Source: Pseudomonadota bacterium (GTDB lineage: Bacteria; Pseudomonadota; Alphaproteobacteria; Thalassobaculales; Thalassobaculaceae). From it: a DNA stretch of 12,052 nucleotides. Position 1 is the stretch's first letter. Each line of letters starts with the position of its first letter. The notes beneath the pieces were generated by a model. That model was not told where the DNA came from. It saw only the letters and a list, made by a program, of their open reading frames with translations, and made no database searches. Made by a program: the position numbers and the translations under genes. The stretch is from positions 1-12,052 of the forward strand of contig JAQBUJ010000037.1 in NCBI GenBank assembly GCA_027623845.1, given 5' to 3'. Shown here in pieces: positions 6,354 through 12,052 of this stretch.

Positions 6354-7073
6354 ATGACCACTGTCACCCTCAACGGCGCCGTCCTTACAGCCGATCCATC
6401 CGGCGGGTTATTTTGGCCTGAACGCAAAGCCGTGATCGTCGCTGATCTGCATTTCGAGAAAGGCTCGGCCTTCGCCGCTCGCGGGGCGCCGTTGCCGCCC
6501 TATGACACAAACGCGACCCTCGACCGGCTCGCCGCGTTGTTGCAGCGCCGGCAACCGGATCAGGTGATCTGTCTTGGCGACAGCTTTCACGACCAAGGGG
6601 CCGGCGACCGGATTGCCGCCGAGGCGCTGGATCGGATTCGCGCCATGACCGAGCGGTATGACTGGATTTGGATCACCGGCAATCACGACCCCAAACCCGA
6701 TCCGCTTTGGGGCGGACGCTCAATGGTCGACCTGGTGCTCGGACCCTTGGTCTTGCGCCATCAGGCGGCGGCTGGCCTCGGAAGCGGAACTGGAGAAGTC
6801 AGCGGCCATTTTCACCCCAAAGCCCGGGTAAAGTTACGCGGCAGAAGCGCTTCCGGGCGGTGCTTCATCACCGATGGCCACCGGCTCATGCTGCCCTCGT
6901 TCGGCGCCTTCACCGGCGGGCTCGATGTGACCGCCCCGCAAATCCGCCAATTGTTCCGCCGCCGCTTCGAGATTTTGTTTCTTGGCCCCAACAAAGTGCA
7001 CCGCTTTGCCCACTCGGCGCTAATCGCCTCTCGGATTGCCCTGGAAACAGTCCCGCAGGCAGGCGCGCATTGA
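6354..7073 (+). CDS. pdeM: Ligase-associated DNA damage response metallophosphoesterase PdeM
   Basis: The 239-residue protein is a calcineurin-like metallophosphoesterase with every metal-binding block in order: D31-L-H33 in A-D-L-H-F-E-K-G, G75-D76-S-F-H-D80, G109-N110-H111-D112, and G151-H152-F-H154. The N-terminal A-D-P-S-G-G-L-F-W-P and the P-P-Y-D-T block are typical of the PdeM family rather than of general phosphatases. Known relatives are encoded beside an ATP-dependent DNA ligase, a DEXH helicase and a predicted exonuclease, and are thought to act as nucleases in DNA repair. In this window the only partner is the internally deleted helicase, whose end lies 3.1 kb upstream. Length matches the family. 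The start at 6354 fits the family N-terminus although no clear ribosome site precedes it. It follows the monooxygenase by 71 bp. Confidence 0.85.
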   Translation: MTTVTLNGAVLTADPSGGLFWPERKAVIVADLHFEKGSAFAARGAPLPPYDTNATLDRLAALLQRRQPDQVICLGDSFHDQGAGDRIAAEALDRIRAMTERYDWIWITGNHDPKPDPLWGGRSMVDLVLGPLVLRHQAAAGLGSGTGEVSGHFHPKARVKLRGRSASGRCFITDGHRLMLPSFGAFTGGLDVTAPQIRQLFRRRFEILFLGPNKVHRFAHSALIASRIALETVPQAGAH

Positions 7074-7083
7074 TCCGATCGAC

Positions 7084-7097
7084 GTGCGCTAACGCAC
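7084..7097. repeat. Short inverted repeat in the leader of the lipid-modification operon
   Basis: GTGCG and CGCAC flank the four bases CTAA. It lies 10 bp after the pdeM stop codon and about 90 bp before the oxidoreductase start. There is no T run after it, so it is not a standard terminator. It could be an operator, but a five-base arm is weak evidence. Confidence 0.35.
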
Positions 7098-7176
7098 CTA
7101 GGGAGGTGTCGCGGCGTTCATCGGTCTTGGGTGGCCTGGGAGAGTGTGCTACGCGGGTCGGTTAGGGATTGAGAGC

Positions 7177-7181
7177 AAGGA
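7177..7181 (+). promoter_or_regulatory. Ribosome binding site of the FAD oxidoreductase gene
   Basis: AAGGA is five bases before ATG 7187 and selects that start over an upstream in-frame alternative at 7169. Confidence 0.7.
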
Positions 7182-7186
7182 TACTC

Positions 7187-8551
7187 ATGCGCATCGCAGT
7201 AATAGGGTCGGGCATTTCCGGGCTAAGCACGGCTTGGCTGTTGGCCGGCGACCATGACGTTACCGTGTTCGAGCGCAATCCGCGTCTGGGCGGCCACAGC
7301 AACACGCTCGAGATCGATCACGGCGGCCAGCGCATCGCTGTCGATACCGGCTTTATCGTCTACAACGAGGCAACCTATCCAAACCTGATCAGCCTGTTCG
7401 CCCATCTCGGCGTCCCGACCGAGACCAGCGACATGTCGTTCAGCGTATCGGTCGCCGGCGGTGCGTTGGAATACGAGGGCTCGCTCCGGGGAGCGGCCGC
7501 ACAGCCGATTAATCTGCTCAAGCCATGGTACTGGGCCATGTGGCGCGACATCGTCAAATTCTATAAAACCGCGCCGGCAGCGCTGGACGATGACGCCACG
7601 GCGGATCTCAGCCTGGGAGCCTATCTTGAGCGCGAGGGCTATGGAGCCGCTTTCCGGGTGCATCATTTGCTGCCGATGGCCGCGGCGATCTGGTCCTGCC
7701 CGATGGAAACCATGCTGGCGTTTCCCGTACGCTCCTTCGTGCGGTTCTTCGTCAATCATGGGCTTTTCAATCTCACCAACCGCCCCGCCTGGCACACGGT
7801 GACCGGCGGGTCCCGGGTCTATGTCGAAACATTGGCGCAAGCCCTCGAAGGTAAAATACGGCTCGATAATGCGGTACAGTCGGTGGAACGACTGGATACC
7901 GGGGTCCTGGTGACAGACAAGGCTGGCGAGCGCACGCTGTTCGATCATGTGGTCATCGCCTCGCATGGCGACGAGGCCTTGGCCATGCTCGACGACCCGA
8001 CCGACCAGGAGCGAAATCTGCTTTCGGCCTTCACCTATCAGACCAACACGGCGGTCCTGCACCGCGACCCGAGCCAGATGCCGCGCCGGCGACGCGCCTG
8101 GGCGTCGTGGAATTATCTGGCCCGCGACGCGAGCGGCCTCGATCAAGCCGTCTCGCTTACTTATTGGATGAATCGGTTACAGAATATCGACCAACGCCAC
8201 CCACTTTTCGTCACCATGAATCCCTTGCAAGCGCCGGACCCGAAGCTTGTGTTCGAAACATTGTCTTACGAACACCCCGTCTTCGATCAAGCCGCGATCA
8301 CCGCGCAAGATGGCCTGGCGACGATCCAAGGCCGGAACCGAACTTGGTTTTGCGGCAGTTATTGCGGCTACGGCTTCCACGAGGACGGATTGAAGGCCGG
8401 CATCGCCGTCGCCCGAGCCTTGGGCGCCAAAATTCCCTGGGAGACGTCGGTCCGGCCGGCAAACCAGATCCCGCCGCAACCGAGCGAACAGGTGGCGTCG
8501 AGTGAACAGGTGACGACAAGTGAACAGTCCTTGGCGGCGGCGGGCGACTGA
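7187..8551 (+). CDS. FAD-dependent oxidoreductase, COG2907/amine-oxidase-like, first gene of lipid-modification operon
   Basis: The 454-residue protein opens with an FAD-binding Rossmann motif G-S-G-I-S-G at residues 7-12, an acidic E29 that should bind the ribose, and R-L-G-G-H at 33-37. The blocks D-T-G-F-I-V-Y-N and Y-P-N-L, then S-D-M-S-F-S-V-S, are hallmarks of the COG2907 group of predicted NAD/FAD-binding proteins. The C-terminal F-C-G-S-Y-C-G-Y-G-F-H-E-D-G-L closes the FAD fold. The group is related to flavin amine oxidases and phytoene-desaturase-like enzymes, and is regularly encoded beside CFA-family methyltransferases. A role in dehydrogenating or oxidising a modified acyl chain is therefore inferred, not shown. 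About 35 residues at the C-terminus are low-complexity and contain an 18-bp repeat. The DUF1365 gene starts two bases after its stop. Confidence 0.85.
   Translation: MRIAVIGSGISGLSTAWLLAGDHDVTVFERNPRLGGHSNTLEIDHGGQRIAVDTGFIVYNEATYPNLISLFAHLGVPTETSDMSFSVSVAGGALEYEGSLRGAAAQPINLLKPWYWAMWRDIVKFYKTAPAALDDDATADLSLGAYLEREGYGAAFRVHHLLPMAAAIWSCPMETMLAFPVRSFVRFFVNHGLFNLTNRPAWHTVTGGSRVYVETLAQALEGKIRLDNAVQSVERLDTGVLVTDKAGERTLFDHVVIASHGDEALAMLDDPTDQERNLLSAFTYQTNTAVLHRDPSQMPRRRRAWASWNYLARDASGLDQAVSLTYWMNRLQNIDQRHPLFVTMNPLQAPDPKLVFETLSYEHPVFDQAAITAQDGLATIQGRNRTWFCGSYCGYGFHEDGLKAGIAVARALGAKIPWETSVRPANQIPPQPSEQVASSEQVTTSEQSLAAAGD
8483..8527 (+). repeat. 18-bp tandem repeat (2.5 copies) in the 3' end of the FAD oxidoreductase gene
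   Basis: Copies start at 8483, 8501 and 8519 with the core AGYGAACAGGTG, and the third copy is cut after nine bases. They encode S-E-Q-V-A-S, S-E-Q-V-T-T and S-E-Q in a tail outside the flavoprotein fold. The 18-bp unit keeps frame, so copy number could vary without breaking the gene. Confidence 0.85.
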
Positions 8552-8553
8552 GC

Positions 8554-9396
8554 ATGGGGATCGATCGTCAATGCGGGCCGGTATCCTGTATTTACAGGGG
8601 CGAGGTCATGCATCGGCGCCTGATACCTTTGCGCCACCGGTTCGTCTATCGGGTGTTTTCTCTGCTCCTCGATCTCGACGAAATACCGGCTCTGGCAGGG
8701 CGGCTGAAACTATTCTCACACAACGCCTGGAACCTGTTCAGTTATCATGACCGCGACCATGGGGCTCGCGATGGCGAGGCAGTGCGGCCCTGGATCGACA
8801 AGCATCTCGGCCAAGCCGGGTTCGATCCCACGCAATACCGCATCCTCACCCACTGCTTTCCGCGCATCCTCGGTTATGCTTTCAATCCTCTTACGGTATA
8901 TTTTTGCTATGATGGCGACGCGCAGCTGCGCGTCATGCTCTATGAGGTGAAAAATACTTTTGGACAGCAGCACGGCTACCTGATTCCGGTCGCCGAAGGC
9001 CGACGGGGGGATCAACCGATCGTTCAAACCTGCGAAAAAGCGTTTTATGTCTCGCCCTTTCTCGACATGGCGGCCACCTATCGCTTCCGCTTGAAGGAGC
9101 CGCGCGACAAACTATCGATCCTGATCCGCCAATCCCTCAGCGATGGTGAAACGCTGCTGGCGACACACACGGCGCGGCGCGGCGCGCTTGACGACAGAGC
9201 GCTCTTGGCCATCCTGGTGGTCTATCCTTTAATGACGCTAAAGATCATGGTCGGCATTCATTGGGAAGCGCTGAAGTTATGGATTAAGGGCGCCCGTTAC
9301 CACTCCCGGCCGCCGCCGCCGGCCCAAGAGGTTTCGATTATCGACGCCGAGAATGTTAAGGACGAACCCGGTGTAGCCAACCATGCTACTCACTGA
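8554..9396 (+). CDS. DUF1365 family protein
   Basis: This 280-residue protein matches the DUF1365 (COG3496) family over its whole length. Recognisable blocks are Y-R-G-E-V-M-H-R-R-L near the start, H-R-F-V-Y-R-V-F, F-S-Y-H-D-R-D-H-G, G-Y-A-F-N-P-L-T-V-Y-F-C-Y, E-V-K-N-T-F-G, F-Y-V-S-P-F-L-D-M, and Y-P-L-M-T-L-K near residue 230 leading into H-W-E-A-L-K-L-W-I-K-G. Conserved histidines and tyrosines suggest an enzyme or an acyl-binding protein, but no biochemical activity can be named from the sequence. The hydrophobic stretch near residues 222-240 could touch the membrane. It lies two bases after the FAD oxidoreductase and 21 bp before the CFA-family gene, the arrangement in which this family is usually found, so it probably acts in the same acyl-chain modification. 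Confidence 0.88.
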   Translation: MGIDRQCGPVSCIYRGEVMHRRLIPLRHRFVYRVFSLLLDLDEIPALAGRLKLFSHNAWNLFSYHDRDHGARDGEAVRPWIDKHLGQAGFDPTQYRILTHCFPRILGYAFNPLTVYFCYDGDAQLRVMLYEVKNTFGQQHGYLIPVAEGRRGDQPIVQTCEKAFYVSPFLDMAATYRFRLKEPRDKLSILIRQSLSDGETLLATHTARRGALDDRALLAILVVYPLMTLKIMVGIHWEALKLWIKGARYHSRPPPPAQEVSIIDAENVKDEPGVANHATH

Positions 9397-9417
9397 TCAC
9401 GCGGAGTATCGAGTGCG

Positions 9418-10668
9418 ATGAGTCCGACCGATTGGACAGCCAATACCACGAGTACGACTGCTGCCGGGAGTGCGACTGCCGCTGGGCCGAGCAAGCCGAC
9501 ATTGTGGACCCGGCTGGCGTTCTTCGCGCTGCGCCGATTACAAAGAGGCTCGCTGACGGTTGTTTTGCCAGACGGGCGGCGATTCGAATTCGCCGGCCCC
9601 CATACGGGGCCTCGGGCCGAAGTTCACCTGAGCGACCAGAGCGCCGTTAAACGTTTGCTGCTCGGCGGTGATCTCGGCTTTGCCGAAAGCTATATGGATG
9701 GCCACTGCGAAAGCCCCGACCTCACCAGCCTGATCGAGCTATGCGCCCGCAACCGCGACGATATTTCCCGCGCGATCGACGGTCACTGGCTCGGCCGCGC
9801 GGCGCGGCGCATCGGGCATTTCCATCGCCGCAACTCAAAAACCGGCAGCCAGCGCAACATCAGCCACCACTATGATATCGGCAACGCCTTCTATGCCCAC
9901 TGGCTTGATCCGACGATGACCTATTCCTCGGCGATATTCAGCGCTCCGGACGAAGATCTGGAAGCCGCCCAGATGCGCAAATATCGCCGCTTGGCGGATC
10001 AACTGGACCTGCATCCCGGTCAGACCGTGCTCGAAATCGGCTGTGGTTGGGGAGGGTTTGCCCGGCTGCTGGCGCGCGACTATGGCGTCAAGGTCGTTGG
10101 CATCACCTTGTCCACCGAGCAGCGCGACGAAGCGCTGAAGCGGATCGCGGCGGAAAACCTTTCCGATCGGATCGAGATTCGCCTACAGGACTATCGGGAT
10201 GTCTCGGAGACGTACGACCGCATCGCCTCTATCGAGATGCTTGAGGCGGTGGGCGAGGCTTATTGGCCGACCTATTTCGCCACGCTGCGAGACCGCCTGA
10301 CCCCCGACGGACGCGCCGCCTTGCAGGTGATTACCATCGACGACGCGATTTACGAGAGTTACCGAGCGAACCCGGATTTCATCCAAAAATACATCTTTCC
10401 CGGCGGCATGCTGCCAAGCCCGTCCAAGTTAGTGTCCCGGTTCGCCCAAGCCAATCTCACGGCCATCGCCGATGACGGCTTCGGCCTGGATTACGCCCGC
10501 ACCCTGGCGGTTTGGCGGAGCCGCTTTCTTGAGGCTTGGCCAGCGATCCTCGAACAGGGATTCGATGAGCGCTTTCGCCGTATGTGGCTGTATTACCTCG
10601 CCTATTGCGAAGGCGGCTTCCTGGCCGGACATATCGACGTGCGGCAGATCGTTCTGAAACACGCCTGA
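9418..10668 (+). CDS. Cyclopropane-fatty-acyl-phospholipid synthase family methyltransferase
   Basis: This 416-residue SAM-dependent methyltransferase acts, by family, on double bonds of phospholipid acyl chains at the inner membrane. The SAM-binding V-L-E-I-G-C-G-W-G-G is at residues 204-213. H-H-Y-D-I-G-N at 150-156 and Y-I-F-P-G-G-M-L-P-S at 325-334 are CFA-family blocks. Aligned from memory with E. coli Cfa, E276 matches E239 and the Y of L-D-Y-A-R-T-L matches Y317. However, the C139 position is S171 and the bicarbonate-binding H266 position is Q303. The protein may thus add a methyl or methylene branch rather than a ring. The first 27 residues are a Thr/Ala/Ser-rich leader absent from E. 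coli Cfa. GGAG lies 12 bases before the start. It overlaps the next gene by one base (TGATG). Confidence 0.88.
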   Translation: MSPTDWTANTTSTTAAGSATAAGPSKPTLWTRLAFFALRRLQRGSLTVVLPDGRRFEFAGPHTGPRAEVHLSDQSAVKRLLLGGDLGFAESYMDGHCESPDLTSLIELCARNRDDISRAIDGHWLGRAARRIGHFHRRNSKTGSQRNISHHYDIGNAFYAHWLDPTMTYSSAIFSAPDEDLEAAQMRKYRRLADQLDLHPGQTVLEIGCGWGGFARLLARDYGVKVVGITLSTEQRDEALKRIAAENLSDRIEIRLQDYRDVSETYDRIASIEMLEAVGEAYWPTYFATLRDRLTPDGRAALQVITIDDAIYESYRANPDFIQKYIFPGGMLPSPSKLVSRFAQANLTAIADDGFGLDYARTLAVWRSRFLEAWPAILEQGFDERFRRMWLYYLAYCEGGFLAGHIDVRQIVLKHA

Positions 10669-11984
10669 TGGCATCGGCTGCGGTTCCGGTGCGGGTTCTG
10701 CTGGCTTATGGCTTGCCGGGCCTACCGCTGGCCGTGCTCGGGTTGCCGCTTTTCATCTATCTGCCGACCTTTTATGCCGAAACTATCGGCATTGATCTGG
10801 CGACGGTCGGCCTGGTGCTGCTGCTGGCCCGATTGTGGGATGCGGTGACCGACCCACTGATCGGCGTTCTGAGCGACCGGACCGGCGGGCGGTTTGGCCG
10901 TAGACGCCCTTGGGTCCTGGCCTCGTTACCGATCCTTTGTCTGTCGATATATTTTCTGTTCGTCCCCCCCGAGAGCGCCGGTGTGGTGCACCTGCTGATC
11001 TGGAGCCTGCTGCTCTATCTTGGCTGGACGATGATCCAGCTTCCCTATGCCGCCTGGGGCGCCGAATTGTCGAGCGATTACCATGACCGCTCGCGGGTGA
11101 CCGGCGCCCGTGAGGTGTTCGTCGTCATCGGCACTTTGATGGCGGCGTCGGTGCCTCTCCTGATCGGTGTCGAGGACCAGGGAGATGGCGCGCTCGGTCA
11201 GGTTCTATGGGTCTTGGCGATTGGGCTCCTCGTCACCTTGCCGGCGGCCAGCCTGATCGCTTGTCTTAACGTCGCCGATCCGGCCATGGAACCGCACGAG
11301 CCGCTCCATCGCCAGGCCAAGGCGATGAGCAAATGGACAGCAGGGTTTCACGCACTGGCAAACAACCGGGCGTTTCGCCGCCTGATCACCGCCTATTTGC
11401 TGAATGGCATTGCCAATGGCCTGCCGGCGACGTTATTCCTGCTTTATGTGCGGCATGTTCTGGCGATGCCGGACCGGGCCGGGGCTCTGTTATTCGTCTA
11501 TTTCCTCTGCGCCATCGCCGGCGTGCCCTTTTGGGTCTGGGCGAGCGCTCGATTGAACAAGCACCGGACCTGGATCCTCGCGATGGCGGTGACCTGTCTG
11601 GTCTTCGCCTGGGCGCCGTTTCTCGGACCCGGCGATTTCCATCCCTTTCTGGCGATCTGCATCCTCTCGGGGTTTTGCCTCGGCGCCGATCTGGCGTTGC
11701 CGCCCTCGATGCAAGCCGACGTTGTCGACCTGGATGCGGCGGTGACCGGCACCCCGCGAACCGGGCTCTATTTCGCTCTCTGGGGCATGGCGACAAAGCT
11801 CGCTCTGGCGCTTGCCGTCGGCGTGTCCTTCCCGCTGCTGGCGCTGGCTGGGTTCAGCGCCGATAGCGCGGCCGCCAATGACGCAAGCGGAGTGCTGGTA
11901 TTGGCTTTGCTCTATGGCGGGCTGCCGATCGCCTTCAAACTGGCCGCGATGGCCCTGATGGCCGGCTTCCCCATGCACCGATGA
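10668..11984 (+). CDS. MFS carrier of the GPH/MelB (sodium:galactoside symporter-like) type
   Basis: The 438-residue protein has about twelve hydrophobic helices. After helix 2 it shows R-L-W-D-A-V-T-D-P-L-I-G-V-L-S-D-R-T, then G-R-F-G-R-R-R-P-W-V-L, the signature loop of the glycoside-pentoside-hexuronide symporter family. A second helix pair carries L-P-Y-A-A-W-G-A-E-L, also typical. Despite the family name, members encoded beside CFA-type genes are unlikely to carry sugars; a lipid-related or regulatory substrate is an inference. The start codon ATG 10668 shares its A with the TGA of the methyltransferase gene, which argues for translational coupling and against the longer frame from 10584 inside that gene. 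The stop in turn overlaps the next ATG. Confidence 0.85.
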   Translation: MASAAVPVRVLLAYGLPGLPLAVLGLPLFIYLPTFYAETIGIDLATVGLVLLLARLWDAVTDPLIGVLSDRTGGRFGRRRPWVLASLPILCLSIYFLFVPPESAGVVHLLIWSLLLYLGWTMIQLPYAAWGAELSSDYHDRSRVTGAREVFVVIGTLMAASVPLLIGVEDQGDGALGQVLWVLAIGLLVTLPAASLIACLNVADPAMEPHEPLHRQAKAMSKWTAGFHALANNRAFRRLITAYLLNGIANGLPATLFLLYVRHVLAMPDRAGALLFVYFLCAIAGVPFWVWASARLNKHRTWILAMAVTCLVFAWAPFLGPGDFHPFLAICILSGFCLGADLALPPSMQADVVDLDAAVTGTPRTGLYFALWGMATKLALALAVGVSFPLLALAGFSADSAAANDASGVLVLALLYGGLPIAFKLAAMALMAGFPMHR

Positions 11985-12052
11985 TGGACGGTCCTCAGTC
12001 TTCGTTTCAGGGCGCAGGACCTTGGTCCGGCGCTGCGAACATAGGCTCAAAG
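11984..12052 (+). CDS. Start of a further operon gene, cut by the window end
   Basis: ATG 11984 overlaps the TGA of the transporter gene by one base, exactly like the junction before it, and the frame is open for 23 codons to the last base. The visible peptide, beginning M-D-G-P-Q-S-S-F-Q-G, is too short and too polar to identify. It is probably a real fifth member of the operon because of the repeated TGATG coupling; in related clusters a DUF3833 or short-chain dehydrogenase gene is often found here, but nothing in these residues proves either. Confidence 0.45.
   Translation, partial: MDGPQSSFQGAGPWSGAANIGSK

Noticed and set aside
7071..7104. TGATCC followed by TA-rich bases, resembling an RpoE/ChrR (ECF) promoter for the lipid operon
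   Set aside because: TGATCC contains the TGA stop of pdeM, so it can arise by chance. The nearest -10-like sequences, TAACGC and TAGGGA, are 13 and 22 bases away instead of the expected spacing of about 18.
7223..8146. Long minus-strand frame opposite the FAD oxidoreductase
   Set aside because: It is a mirror of the conserved flavoprotein gene and carries no recognisable motif or ribosome site.
10584..10667. Longer 5' end for the GPH carrier
   Set aside because: It overlaps the methyltransferase C-terminus and adds an Arg-rich stretch that does not fit a transporter start. The TGATG junction at 10668 explains the start better.

Overview
The window reads as a GC-rich chromosomal segment of an alphaproteobacterium, possibly of the Rhodospirillales type. 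This placement rests on codon style, the presence of a ligase-associated PdeM/DEXH-helicase pair, and a CFA-family lipid gene cluster; no rRNA or other marker gene is present to confirm it. Gene density is high. I see no tRNA, rRNA, CRISPR array, insertion sequence or phage gene.

Left part (1-3231): the tail of an MFS transporter (+) converges on a short SIS-domain arabinose-5-phosphate isomerase-like gene (-). That gene is divergent from an enoyl-CoA hydratase-family gene (+) of the LiuC/AtuE type. Just 37 bp downstream lies a striking gene. It begins as a ligase-associated DEXH-box helicase (Walker A, motif Ia) and jumps in frame to the C-terminal end of the same protein. It has lost the DEAH box, the whole second RecA domain and the middle of the protein.

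Middle (3232-7073): a PanB-superfamily gene (-) whose metal and substrate residues appear to be lost is divergent from a large NTF2-like/flavin monooxygenase fusion gene (+). These are followed by an intact pdeM-type metallophosphoesterase (+). PdeM normally sits directly beside the helicase, an ATP-dependent DNA ligase and an exonuclease. Here the helicase is gutted, the ligase and exonuclease are not in the window, and about 3.1 kb of unrelated metabolic genes separates the two survivors. The picture is of a decaying or dispersed DNA-repair cluster.

Right part (7187-12052): a compact co-directional operon encodes an FAD-dependent oxidoreductase (COG2907 type), a DUF1365 protein, a cyclopropane-fatty-acid-synthase-family methyltransferase, a GPH/MelB-type MFS carrier, and the start of one more gene that runs off the window. 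Spacings are 2 bp, 21 bp, a 1-bp overlap and another 1-bp overlap, so the genes are probably transcribed together and partly translationally coupled. The set looks like a pathway that methylates and oxidises unsaturated acyl chains of membrane phospholipids. The methyltransferase differs from E. coli Cfa at two active-site positions, so the product may not be a cyclopropane fatty acid.

The most interesting points are the internally deleted helicase with its broken-up repair locus, the PanB-like protein without PanB chemistry, and the altered active site in the lipid methyltransferase.
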